Of a DNA stretch of 64,000 nucleotides, positions 9,145-16,843 are shown one piece after another. A program made the position numbers and the translations under genes. Source of the DNA: an uncultured Lachnospiraceae bacterium (GTDB taxonomy: Bacteria; Bacillota; Clostridia; Lachnospirales; Lachnospiraceae); contig CAJUEW010000015.1 of NCBI GenBank assembly GCA_910585465.1, positions 15,523 through 79,522 of the forward strand. The letters are read 5' to 3'. Within the stretch, counting starts at the first letter, position 1, and every line of letters starts with the position of its first letter. The notes below the pieces were generated by a model, which saw only the letters and a program-made list of their open reading frames with translations, was not told the DNA's origin and searched no databases.

Positions 9145-10662
9145 CTATTCTATCATCCCATTTGTCCGCAGCCATTCTTCCACATCACCCGACAGGCTGC
9201 TGCCGCCTGAATAATGTACCGATAAAGCCTCACCCATCACCGCATCCGGAGCCAGCTTTGAAATCGCCGTCAGGCTCTGCCCAAACCTTCCTCCGCCGTG
9301 GGAACAGAAAGGAATGATTGTCTTTCCTGTAAAATCATATTCCTCCAGGAAAGACGCTATCGGCATGGGTATGGATGCCCACCAGTTGGGGTATCCAAGG
9401 ATGATCGTATCATATTCATCCATATCCTCCACATGGTTCGCCAGTTCAGGGCGCGCCTGCTCATTCTGGTCTCTCTGTGCCTCATCCAATACAGTGTTAT
9501 AGTCGTTGGAATAAGGATTGACAAGTTCTATTTCAAATAAATCCGCCCCTGTCTGGGACTGGATTTCCTCTGCGATTCCCTTCGTATTGCCGCCCCATGA
9601 GAAAAACGCAATCAGGGCTTTCCCTTCACTCTCCGGTGCACTCTGTGTACCGGTGCTGACCACACTTTCACTGCCGCCCACAATACCGCGGACAAGCCGG
9701 ATGCCAATATTAAAGCTGCCTTTATCTTCGGCAAAAGTCGCCCGATAAGCACTGCGCATATTCTTGGCAAAATCATTCCAGCCTCCGCCACGGTATACAC
9801 GCAGCGTTCCCATTTCCGCTCCAATGGGATCTTCTTTTGTATCTGTACCATAATCTCCGTAATAATCCCACACCCATTCGCCCACATTGCCATGCATATT
9901 GTAAAGCCCCCACGCATTCGGCGAAAAGCTGTTTACGGCTACGGTTGTCTGGCGGTACTGTCCCGGTTTTGTGGTCAGGTTCTCCTGGGAGAAATAATTC
10001 CCCTCAATCTCATAAGGGTAATGCCCGTAATAATTTGCTTCCTCCGCACTGATGGAAGTTTCCGTATTAAAAGGCGTCACAGTACCCGCTCTGCAGGCAT
10101 ATTCCCATTCTGCTTCCGTAGGCAGACGGTAGCCGTCTGCTCTCCGGTTCCATATGACAGTCTGACCTTCTATTGTATAGGCCGGCTCAAAGCCCTCTTT
10201 TTCACTCCGGGCGTTACAGTAACGGACGGCATCCAGCCATGTCACATTTTCCACCGGCAGGTCACTGCCCGAAAAAGTGGACGGATTCTCTCCCATGATT
10301 TCCTGATACTCCGCCTGCGTCAGTTCATAAATGCTCATATAAAAGTCGCTGACGGTTACCGTATGCTGTGCCTCATCTTCCGAGCGCCAGTTCTCCGTCT
10401 CCGGACTTCCCATCTGAAAAGTTCCACCCGGAATCAACACAAAATTCTCTGCCATGTTCTCCAATGTTTTTGCTGTCTCTGCTCCACTATTGGAGGCTGT
10501 ACCTGCCGTACCGGTTTCTTCTATATTTTCCATGTTTTCCGTCCCCTCCGATGTGCTTCCCGTTTGGGAACCTGCATTCTGTTCCACCTCTGTTTTCCCA
10601 CACGCGCACAACATAAAAAGCATAACGGCTGTCAAAACAGCAAATGCTCCGATCCTTTTCAT
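9145..10662 (-). CDS. Lipoprotein fusing an FGE-sulfatase-like domain to a flavodoxin
   Basis: A 505-residue secreted protein. Lipobox LCAC (Cys21) and a Ser/Thr/Glu linker lead into a formylglycine-generating-enzyme/SUMF1 (C-type-lectin-like) domain at about 70-325: VLIPGGTFQMGS, YELTQAEY, YRLPTEAEWEYACRAG, LYNMHGNVGEWVWDY, RVYRGGGWNDFA, IGIRLVRG. A flavodoxin domain fills 347-505 (IAFFSWGGNTKGIAEEI, GYPNWWASIPMP, FCSHGGGRFG). The two cysteines that bind copper in true FGEs are not visible in the matching C-terminal stretch, so classic formylglycine synthesis is unlikely; other members of this fold bind ligands or carry out oxidations. Start at 10662 overlaps the DUF4405 stop (ATGA), so the two are translationally coupled. 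Confidence 0.88.
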   Translation of the reverse strand: MKRIGAFAVLTAVMLFMLCACGKTEVEQNAGSQTGSTSEGTENMENIEETGTAGTASNSGAETAKTLENMAENFVLIPGGTFQMGSPETENWRSEDEAQHTVTVSDFYMSIYELTQAEYQEIMGENPSTFSGSDLPVENVTWLDAVRYCNARSEKEGFEPAYTIEGQTVIWNRRADGYRLPTEAEWEYACRAGTVTPFNTETSISAEEANYYGHYPYEIEGNYFSQENLTTKPGQYRQTTVAVNSFSPNAWGLYNMHGNVGEWVWDYYGDYGTDTKEDPIGAEMGTLRVYRGGGWNDFAKNMRSAYRATFAEDKGSFNIGIRLVRGIVGGSESVVSTGTQSAPESEGKALIAFFSWGGNTKGIAEEIQSQTGADLFEIELVNPYSNDYNTVLDEAQRDQNEQARPELANHVEDMDEYDTIILGYPNWWASIPMPIASFLEEYDFTGKTIIPFCSHGGGRFGQSLTAISKLAPDAVMGEALSVHYSGGSSLSGDVEEWLRTNGMIE

Positions 10663-11378
10663 CGTGCGTCTCCTTCCTTTTTATTTTCCTGCACAGAATT
10701 TTTTGACGCAGGAATTCGTCTAATTCCTTTCGATACATAATAGGCTGCAAAAACCCAAAAACACATCATTGCAATATATTCCGCAAATACAGCCGCCGCA
10801 CTCTGTTCAAAATCAAAAAACACAAACTGCTGCTTAAGGAACATATACGAAAGAATATCCTTTCTGCCAAAGAGATACAGCCCATACATAGCAGGTATAA
10901 CTGCCATCACCCATAAAATCCATGTAATAATCTTGGCCTTTTCCCTGCTGCCCGTCAGTTTCCGGCACATTCCCAGAACCATGCGCCAGTGAAGCCCCAA
11001 ATGTACACTCATCAGCACAAATCCCCAATAGGAGGCCGCCAGGTGCATCATCCTTGCCGTTGCCATTGGGCCGCGGATGGGAAGCACCGCAAACACATGG
11101 CGCGACATCACAATTCCGCTGAATCCCAGACAAAGCATTGTGATCAGGGCACTGAAATTAACGGCAGTCTGTATAACCCGCAGCAATCCATATTTTCCTC
11201 TGAATAAATTCCCATACCATTTCCTGTTCAGAATATTGTGGAACAGGAAAAGCAACAGCATTCCTGCGCCAAACCACTCATGCAGTTCCTGCCCGGTAAT
11301 CTGATACGCCATCAGCAAGAGAAGCAGTACCGTCATCAATAAATCAATTCCAGCTTTTATTTTCATTTTTGTCTGCAT
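10659..11378 (-). CDS. DUF4405 cytochrome b-like membrane protein
   Basis: A 239-residue polytopic membrane protein with about six helices. Six histidines sit in or at the helices (His33, His47, His94, His112, His126, His130). The pairs His33/His47 and His112/His126 are each 14 apart within one helix region, the geometry of bis-His b-type heme proteins such as cytochrome b561 and formate dehydrogenase gamma subunits. AGGAGG precedes the start at 11378. The stop overlaps the start of the FGE-flavodoxin lipoprotein gene. It probably passes electrons from the quinone or cytoplasmic side to the surface flavodoxins of this operon. The fold call is family knowledge; the partner is inference. Confidence 0.82.
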   Translation of the reverse strand: MQTKMKIKAGIDLLMTVLLLLLMAYQITGQELHEWFGAGMLLLFLFHNILNRKWYGNLFRGKYGLLRVIQTAVNFSALITMLCLGFSGIVMSRHVFAVLPIRGPMATARMMHLAASYWGFVLMSVHLGLHWRMVLGMCRKLTGSREKAKIITWILWVMAVIPAMYGLYLFGRKDILSYMFLKQQFVFFDFEQSAAAVFAEYIAMMCFWVFAAYYVSKGIRRIPASKNSVQENKKEGDAR

Positions 11379-11425
11379 AAGGCACTGCCTCCTTTCTGAA
11401 ACAGAATCCATCTGCCGTTGTCAGA

Positions 11426-12166
11426 TTATTCTCCAAAATCCAATCCAAGACCATTTACCCATTCCATAATCGTATCCTGTGAATCGCTGCCATTCAACCG
11501 CTTTCCCGGAAGCCAGTCTGCTCCGGATGTGAGCTGCTCCAGATTCGTTGCAGAAGAACCCACGCCACTGCCGCCGGAAGTACAGAACGGAACAATCGTC
11601 TTTCCTGAAAAATCGTAGCTCTCCACGAAAGTACTGACAATTCTCGGTGCATCGCCCCACCAGATCGGATAGCCAATAAACATAATATCATACTGTTCCA
11701 TATTTTCCACCGAACCGGAAACACCAGGACGGGCATTCGGATCATTCATTTCAAGCGTAGTACGGCTGTTATTGTCATTGTAATTCAGGTCCGCATCCGT
11801 ATACGCATCTTCCGGGACAATCTCATAAATATCCGCATTCAGTCCGTCTGCGATATGCTGCGCCACACCCTCCGTTGTATTGGTAGCGGAAAAATAAGCC
11901 ACCAGCACTTTGTTTCCCGCATCTTCCGGGACATCCGCATTTTCCGGAGCTTCCGATTTTTCCATTTGTCCTTCAGATGCTTGTTCCTCAGAAATATCCG
12001 TGTTTTCTTCTTCGGTGCTTTTGTCCGCAGGTTCCTCATGATCCGCAGTGCTTTCCACCGGCTTCTCTTCTGTAGAAGGCTGCCCGGCCTGTCCTGCAGA
12101 ATTACCACAAGCTGCCAGACTCAAAATCATTAACAGGGAAACTAAAACAGTAATCACTTTTTTCAT
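11426..12166 (-). CDS. Secreted flavodoxin lipoprotein
   Basis: A 246-residue lipoprotein with a clear lipobox SLAAC (Cys20), followed by a strongly acidic linker of about 60 residues rich in Glu, Asp and Ser (two EE-rich blocks), then a flavodoxin domain: VAYFSATNTTEGVAQHI, GYPIWWGDAP, FCTSGGSGVGSS. The ATGATG start is placed by GGAGGTA at 12173-12179. An upstream in-frame extension to 12223 lacks a ribosome site. It lies between the flavodoxin-cyclophilin fusion gene and the DUF4405 gene. The long charged linker would hold the flavin domain away from the membrane within the cell wall. Confidence 0.87.
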   Translation of the reverse strand: MKKVITVLVSLLMILSLAACGNSAGQAGQPSTEEKPVESTADHEEPADKSTEEENTDISEEQASEGQMEKSEAPENADVPEDAGNKVLVAYFSATNTTEGVAQHIADGLNADIYEIVPEDAYTDADLNYNDNNSRTTLEMNDPNARPGVSGSVENMEQYDIMFIGYPIWWGDAPRIVSTFVESYDFSGKTIVPFCTSGGSGVGSSATNLEQLTSGADWLPGKRLNGSDSQDTIMEWVNGLGLDFGE

Positions 12167-12229
12167 CATAAATACCTCCAGATTTTTTACTCGCATAAGC
12201 CCATTTGCAGAACATGTGGGCATTGCTTT

Positions 12230-13390
12230 TTACTGTGCCAGGGAAAAAGTAATCTCTTCCCGGCTGTCAAGGTTCTCAAATATTGCAAGATCGGAAGTGA
12301 CACGGCCGATAGGAATCACATCTACTGACAGGTCAGGATGGTCAGTCTGTTCATAAAAGATCGCCATATTGTGATGTGCTTCGCAATAAGTAATATCTCC
12401 GTTTTCAAAATTCTTCCGGCCGCCCTCCAGATTCTCCGGGTAAAAATCCACGCCGCCATAATACTCCCTTCCACCATATCCTGACATGGAGATCGTCAGC
12501 GGAAAATATGCTTTTATCTCTTCTGCCAGCGCCGTATCATACAGAATGCCGTCTAAGATAATATCGCCAATCGTGATCCGGATAGTGGTTTCGTCTTCCG
12601 CCGCATCCTGCTCCTGCAAACCGGATATCCCAATATCTGCAAGCCAGTCAGATACCGTATTCCGGGCATCCGGCACATCCTCTGCCTCAACCGCAATGCC
12701 GTCCAGGGAAACCGCCGCATGGCTGGCATCCGCAATCGTCTGGTAACTGCGTCCTGCCCCGTACCCATCATGGGTACAGAATGGAATCACTGTTTTTCCT
12801 GACAGATCATACTCATTTAAGAATGACAAAACCGCCTGGGGGACATCGGTGGCCCACACCGGATAGCCAACAAACACCATGTCATACCCGCCAATATCCA
12901 GATTGCTCTCCTTAAGCTCCGGCAGATCCTTCTGCTCCATCTCATCATGGTTTACATCCCGCAGATCGTCAAAATCTGCCGTGTATGGCGTAACTGTTTC
13001 AATCAGGTGCAGATCCCCGCCCACTTCATCCGCTATCATATTTGCGATATATTCTGTCGTACCATACCGCCCGTTTCCATCAGCCACAATACTTGCCGAA
13101 GTGGCAGCATCCACATCATCCGGATACTCCGTATTTCCCCATCGTGAAAAATAAACAATCAGAATATTGCCCGCTTCCTGGTCTTTCCCTCCATCTTCCG
13201 ATTCCGAAGACTGCCGTGCATCCAAAGTATTTTCCTCCTGCAAAAAATCGTCCCCGTTCTTTTCACTGCTTTCCTGTACAGAGGTTTCCGTGCTTCCCTC
13301 ACCGCTTCCCTGTGAATCTTTCTCACTGCCACAGGCTGTAGAAGAGAAAATCAGCAAAGATACTAACAATACGGATAAAAATTTCCTCAT
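12230..13390 (-). CDS. Lipoprotein fusing a flavodoxin to a cyclophilin-like domain
   Basis: A 386-residue lipoprotein with lipobox SSTAC (Cys20) and an acidic linker, then a flavodoxin domain at about 75-255: IVYFSRWGNTEYPDD with an insertion, GYPVWATDVPQ and FCTHDGYGAGRS. The C-terminal domain (about 268-386) matches the cyclophilin-like beta-barrel family (TTIRITIGDIILDGILYD, PENLEGGRKNFENGDITYC, ENLDSREEITFSL). In stand-alone relatives this fold is linked to flavin- or peptide-binding proteins, but the active residues of true prolyl isomerases are absent. Its start overlaps the stop of the small upstream gene by four bases (ATGA). It heads the lipoprotein series. Confidence 0.85.
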   Translation of the reverse strand: MRKFLSVLLVSLLIFSSTACGSEKDSQGSGEGSTETSVQESSEKNGDDFLQEENTLDARQSSESEDGGKDQEAGNILIVYFSRWGNTEYPDDVDAATSASIVADGNGRYGTTEYIANMIADEVGGDLHLIETVTPYTADFDDLRDVNHDEMEQKDLPELKESNLDIGGYDMVFVGYPVWATDVPQAVLSFLNEYDLSGKTVIPFCTHDGYGAGRSYQTIADASHAAVSLDGIAVEAEDVPDARNTVSDWLADIGISGLQEQDAAEDETTIRITIGDIILDGILYDTALAEEIKAYFPLTISMSGYGGREYYGGVDFYPENLEGGRKNFENGDITYCEAHHNMAIFYEQTDHPDLSVDVIPIGRVTSDLAIFENLDSREEITFSLAQ

Positions 13391-13608
13391 AAAACGCCTC
13401 CTTCTTTTTTATCTTGTTCTTTCATTTTACAGATAATATAATCAATCTCTTCAAGAGACTGCTGCTTTTCATGTATTTCATCCAGTAATTGATACCGGCA
13501 TTTCCGCAGCATCCGTATCTGTGTATCCCTGTCATTGCATGTTGTTATTTCCTCGATCTGCTCTCTGCTGAACCCGGCTTTGGAAAGAACATAAATGTCT
13601 GGCTCCAT
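13387..13608 (-). CDS. Small helical protein, possibly MerR-effector-like
   Basis: A protein of 73 residues (76 if the earlier ATG at 13617 is used). The AGGAGG at 13618-13624 is 11 bases from the second ATG and only 2 from the first, so the second is preferred. It begins with a helix-turn-helix-like YVLSKAGFSREQIEEI, similar to the second half of MerR/DNA-invertase helices. The rest is a long charged helix (residues about 32-70) likely to form a coiled coil. No full DNA-binding domain is present. It is the first gene after the strong promoter at 13680-13708 and is coupled to the next gene. A comparable small helical gene sits at 54880-55116 in another flavodoxin-linked LysR locus. Function unknown. 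Confidence 0.6.
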   Translation of the reverse strand: MEPDIYVLSKAGFSREQIEEITTCNDRDTQIRMLRKCRYQLLDEIHEKQQSLEEIDYIICKMKEQDKKEGGVL

Positions 13609-13633
13609 GAAAAGCATCCCCTCCTAAAACAAA

Positions 13634-13708
13634 AATGTAAGTGCCGTTCCGAAGCTTCCTGCCTCATCCCTGCACTTACATTATAATCATATGCCAGACG
13701 CATATCAA
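13634..13708 (-). promoter_or_regulatory. Promoter of the flavodoxin lipoprotein operon with inverted repeat
   Basis: On the minus strand TTGATA (13703-13708), a 17-base spacer and TATAAT (13680-13685) form a near-consensus sigma-A promoter. An 11-base perfect inverted repeat, AATGTAAGTGC at 13634-13644 and GCACTTACATT at 13672-13682, overlaps the -10 box and the start region. It is followed on the minus strand by TTTTTGTTTT. It could be a repressor site spanning the start point, or a leader hairpin acting as an attenuator. The first small gene starts just after. Confidence 0.65.
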
Positions 13709-13753
13709 ATACTTAGTTTTTATGACTCTTCGATGCTTAAAAAGCATGGTTTC

Positions 13754-14638
13754 CTAAACGCTGCCCAAAAAACTTTTTGCGTATTCTATAAATTTTGTCG
13801 CCGCCAGACTGAAAGGCTGTTCCCGTTTCCATGCCAGAACACACGTTGCTGTAAGTTCCGGGTACAGCGGCCTGCAGGCAATCTTTGAGGAATCCCAGAA
13901 GGGTACCGCACCCTCAATGACCAGGGAATATGCCAGCCCCCTGCTGACCATGACCGCACCGTTGGTACTTAAATTACTGGTAAACAGGATATCCAGATTT
14001 TTATAATGATCCCCAAACCAGCTTGCCAGTTCGCTCTGTACCTGCAGACGTCTTGGAAGAATCAGCGGCAATCCTTCCAGTTCGTCTGCCGTAATATATT
14101 CTTTCCCCGCAAGCGGATCATCCGGCGGCATCAAAACCACCCATCTTTCTTTCATGCCCAATCGGATAAATTCATATTTCTCCATCGGGGCCGGCTCCAG
14201 GAGCAGTCCCAGGTCAAGCAGTCCCTTATCCATCTGCTCTTTTACCATATCCGCAGTCGCCGTAAATATATCAAAAGTAACAAGAGGATATTTCTGGTGG
14301 AAATTCCGAATCAAATCCGGAAGCATCTGTACAGAAGCAACCTCCCCACATCCAATCGAAATCTTTCCATCTACCTGTTCTTCCTGCTCTACCAGTTCTT
14401 TTTCCGTTTTATCAACCAACTGTAGAATTTCTTCTGCCCGGCGGCGGAGCAGGAGACCTTCATTCGTCAGCCGAATCTTCCGTGTCCCCCTGTCAAATAA
14501 CCTGACGCCAATCTCTTCCTCCATCTGCGCAAGCTGACGGGAAAGTGTCGGCTGTGTAATATGCAAAACCTCTGCGGCTTTTGTAATGCTCTCTTCCCTA
14601 ACTACGGTAAGGAAATAGCGAAGAACCCTGATCTCCAT
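13754..14638 (-). CDS. LysR-family transcriptional regulator
   Basis: A 294-residue LysR protein. The N-terminal winged helix has the standard pattern (MEIRVLRYFLTVVREES, ITKAAEVLHITQPTLSRQL) and the effector domain begins near residue 90 (GKISIGCGEV). The start at 14638 is supported by AAAGGAG nine bases upstream. The gene lies on the same strand as, and directly upstream of, the flavodoxin lipoprotein operon. It shares near-identical N-terminal wording with the LysR at 55277 and the dead LysR at 37.8 kb, all beside flavodoxin-family genes. It is therefore the likely regulator of the 7-13.6 kb operon, though its stop lies only about 45 bases from that promoter. Confidence 0.93.
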   Translation of the reverse strand: MEIRVLRYFLTVVREESITKAAEVLHITQPTLSRQLAQMEEEIGVRLFDRGTRKIRLTNEGLLLRRRAEEILQLVDKTEKELVEQEEQVDGKISIGCGEVASVQMLPDLIRNFHQKYPLVTFDIFTATADMVKEQMDKGLLDLGLLLEPAPMEKYEFIRLGMKERWVVLMPPDDPLAGKEYITADELEGLPLILPRRLQVQSELASWFGDHYKNLDILFTSNLSTNGAVMVSRGLAYSLVIEGAVPFWDSSKIACRPLYPELTATCVLAWKREQPFSLAATKFIEYAKSFLGSV

Positions 14639-14806
14639 ATATAAACTCCTTTCAGTTTTATCCATGCTTTATAAGCTGTATTGTAATATTTTTATGCCTT
14701 TTAAGCAATACAACTATACCTTTTGATTTTGCCTTTAGGGGGTTCAATGTTTCGTAGGAGGGTTTAACACTCAACACTTTTTTAATCCTTCCCCTCCCTT
14801 ATTCCG

Positions 14807-14848
14807 GGTTGTTCAGCTTTTCCTGTCCACACTTATATACTAACACCA
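14807..14848 (-). repeat. Solo IS end, inverted copy of the 6019 end
   Basis: These 42 bases are the reverse complement of the left end of the IS at 6019-6060 with a single mismatch. Similarity stops exactly at the inner limit of the 42-base terminal repeat. No transposase sequence accompanies it. It therefore marks either a second IS copy deleted to its tip or an end recruited during a rearrangement, and it faces outward from the flavodoxin run. Confidence 0.85.
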
Positions 14849-14876
14849 TGCCATGTTAATTACAAAAATTATAACA

Positions 14877-15303
14877 TTATATAAAATTCGTATTAATCCT
14901 ATCTTCATATTGCGGAAACGCTATACCCTTTTCCTCACCTGCTTCCATATTCTTCAGCAGCCACGCCATATTCTGTGCCAGTGAACGCATCGTCTGTAAC
15001 CCTTCCTCATCCTTGCGCACATCCTCCGGCGTAAATCCATGCACCTGATTCCAATACTGCGAACCAACTATGTGCATATTGCTGATGCCAAAATATTTAT
15101 TCAAACGGTCAAATGCCGCACTCGCACCGCCCCGTCTGAAAACATTTCCCGCAGGCGATACAGCCAGCTATCGGTTTCTTCCCAAGATATAACATTTCTG
15201 ATTCCACACCATTTTTTGAAAGCGTATCCGCAATCTCACTCAAAGCCGTATAAGTGCAGCCGTGTTCGTTCGGGCTGCCATTGATCAATAAAATCCTGCT
15301 CAT
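14877..15303 (-). pseudogene. NADPH-dependent FMN reductase, internally deleted
   Basis: The first 60 residues (LLINGSPNEHGCTYTAL, then a Cys motif around CIACGKCFQTGRC) are those of an FMN reductase with the ferredoxin-like Cys box. After CECG the frame is lost, and the sequence jumps to the C-terminal part (KYFGISNMHIVGSQYWN, DEEGLQTMRSLAQNMAWLL). About 80 central residues are missing compared with the intact relative at 38020-38589. The start overlaps the previous stop (ATGA at 15300-15303), so it was once the last gene of the operon that begins at 17389. Confidence 0.85.
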
Positions 15304-15686
15304 GCCTGTACCTCCTCATGCGTATGAAAAATCTTTGCCGTAATCCTCCATCCGTCCGGCGTTTTTATAAATGTATGGTAATCTGTAAAGGTCTGCCCCT
15401 GCCATTCCTCAACCACTTTTGTCACAGCGGTAGTTTCCGTAATATCAAGAATATCAATATGATACGGGGGATTCGGGTCAGTATCCTGGCCGGTTTCATC
15501 CATCGCATCAAAGAACCCCTGAATTTCATGGCTGTGCTTATCCGGCTCCATGCCTCCCCAGAAGATTACGGCATCTTTATGAAAGTACGGAGCCATGATA
15601 GAAGAATCCCCTTTATTGCAGGCTTCCAGATATTTTTTAACAGCAGTTATAATCTCTTCACAATCAGAAAAATATATTTTTTTCAT
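15300..15686 (-). CDS. NTF2-like (lumazine-binding-type) protein
   Basis: A 128-residue cone-fold protein of the NTF2/SnoaL superfamily: an N-terminal helix (VKKYLEACNKGDSSIM), FHKDAVIFWG, the central strand region (TTAVTKVVEEWQGQTFTDYHTF) and a final strand IKTPDGWRITAKIFHTH. The start at 15686 is chosen by AGGAGGAT upstream. Members range from isomerases to small-molecule binding proteins, and no catalytic pair is evident here. It sits in an operon of flavin-dependent reductases, so a role in handling an oxidised small substrate is plausible but unproven. Confidence 0.75.
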   Translation of the reverse strand: MKKIYFSDCEEIITAVKKYLEACNKGDSSIMAPYFHKDAVIFWGGMEPDKHSHEIQGFFDAMDETGQDTDPNPPYHIDILDITETTAVTKVVEEWQGQTFTDYHTFIKTPDGWRITAKIFHTHEEVQA

Positions 15687-15727
15687 CGTATCCTCCTTAA
15701 ACATTGCTGCCTGTGTCAGTTTTTATA

Positions 15728-16246
15728 TTACAAGGCGGCGTTTCTTCCATGCTTCGCGGGAGCGACCTTTGCATACCCGTTCCATGCAAACAAAGCATTC
15801 CCATTTTCATCACCGTAAACCTGCTCCACATCGCAGATATACAGATAATGGTCGCCCACCTCATGATACTCCTTCATGCCGCACTGGATTGCCACACAGC
15901 TATGGGCAGGGATTTTGATACTGCTTCCTTCCACCTCGGCAAGCTCAATCCCAAACTTCCATACCTTATCCGTATCCCGTCCCGTGGTGCTTCCGCAGCC
16001 CATTACCGCATCCGCAATCTCCGCACTTGGGATTGTAAGGATCACTTTCTGGTTGTTCCGAACCATTTCACCGCTGTAAGAAGTCTTTGCCATGGCATAA
16101 GCAATCATGCCGGGATTGAAAGAAAGATATGTCCACCATGACACGGTTGCAAGGTTGGTGGAGCCATCCGGCTTCTCAGTACATACAATAGATACAGGAT
16201 TCGGAGAGGTCAGCTTTGCTGCCCGCGGTAAATTGATTTTCTTCAT
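15728..16246 (-). CDS. Flavin reductase family protein
   Basis: A 172-residue protein of the FMN-binding split-barrel (flavin reductase-like) family: KLTSPNPVSIVCTEKPDG, NLATVSWWTYLSFNPGMIAYAM, SGEMVRNNQKVILTIPS, IKIPAHSCVAIQCGM, GDHYLYICDVEQVYGDE. The start at 16246 has AGGAAA upstream; a longer frame to 16330 lacks one. This family reduces free FMN with NAD(P)H or binds FMN as an oxidoreductase. It lies between the FMN reductase at 16275 and the NTF2-like gene, with short gaps, on one strand. Confidence 0.87.
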   Translation of the reverse strand: MKKINLPRAAKLTSPNPVSIVCTEKPDGSTNLATVSWWTYLSFNPGMIAYAMAKTSYSGEMVRNNQKVILTIPSAEIADAVMGCGSTTGRDTDKVWKFGIELAEVEGSSIKIPAHSCVAIQCGMKEYHEVGDHYLYICDVEQVYGDENGNALFAWNGYAKVAPAKHGRNAAL

Positions 16247-16274
16247 AACAGTTGTTTCCTTTCTTTTTTCGCTT

Positions 16275-16826
16275 TTATTGAATTGATCTTCCAAATTCAT
16301 ATGCCTGTCCCAGTTCAGGTTTTCCCGCAATATCTCCTACAGCTCCATTACCGCCCGCCAGAACATGACCAAGGTTCTTCCAGCGCAGATGTCCGCACAG
16401 ATGCTCATAATAAGTAAGGACATCCTCAAATCCATTCCCTTCTGCCGCCATCAGGAGCGCACAGGCCCGGTCATGCCCCCGGAGGAGATTGCCGTCTCCC
16501 TCCTCCAAAGCAAACAGACGGTCAATGGCAGTCCGTATCTGCCCGCTCATGTTCCAGTAATACAAAGGCGTTGCCAGCACAATTACGTCACATTCTTTCA
16601 CAGCCGGATAAATCTGTGCCATATCGTCCTTCTGGACGCATGGACATTCCCTGCTGCTGTGACCGCCAAAACAGCCCTTGCAGCCATGGATTTCCATGCG
16701 GTCAAGGAAAAACTCTGTGACCGTATTCCCCGCGCTCTTTGCCCCTTGCGTAAACCTTTCCACCAATGCGGAAGTATTCCCGTTCTTACGGGGGCTTCCG
16801 TTTAATATCACAATTTTTTTAGCCAT
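16275..16826 (-). CDS. NADPH-dependent FMN reductase (flavodoxin fold)
   Basis: A 183-residue flavodoxin-fold reductase. It begins VILNGSPRKNGNTSALVERF, the phosphate loop of the NADPH-dependent FMN reductase family. A Cys-containing insert follows (GCKGCFGGHSSRECPCVQKDD) like that of iron-sulfur-flavoprotein relatives, then ATPLYYWNMSGQIRTAIDRLFAL. The spacing of cysteines resembles the cluster-binding loop of iron-sulfur flavoproteins, though the pattern is not complete enough to be certain. GGGAGGT precedes the start at 16826. Second gene of the HxlR-linked operon. Confidence 0.88.
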   Translation of the reverse strand: MAKKIVILNGSPRKNGNTSALVERFTQGAKSAGNTVTEFFLDRMEIHGCKGCFGGHSSRECPCVQKDDMAQIYPAVKECDVIVLATPLYYWNMSGQIRTAIDRLFALEEGDGNLLRGHDRACALLMAAEGNGFEDVLTYYEHLCGHLRWKNLGHVLAGGNGAVGDIAGKPELGQAYEFGRSIQ

Positions 16827-16843
16827 TCTACAGACCTCCCATC

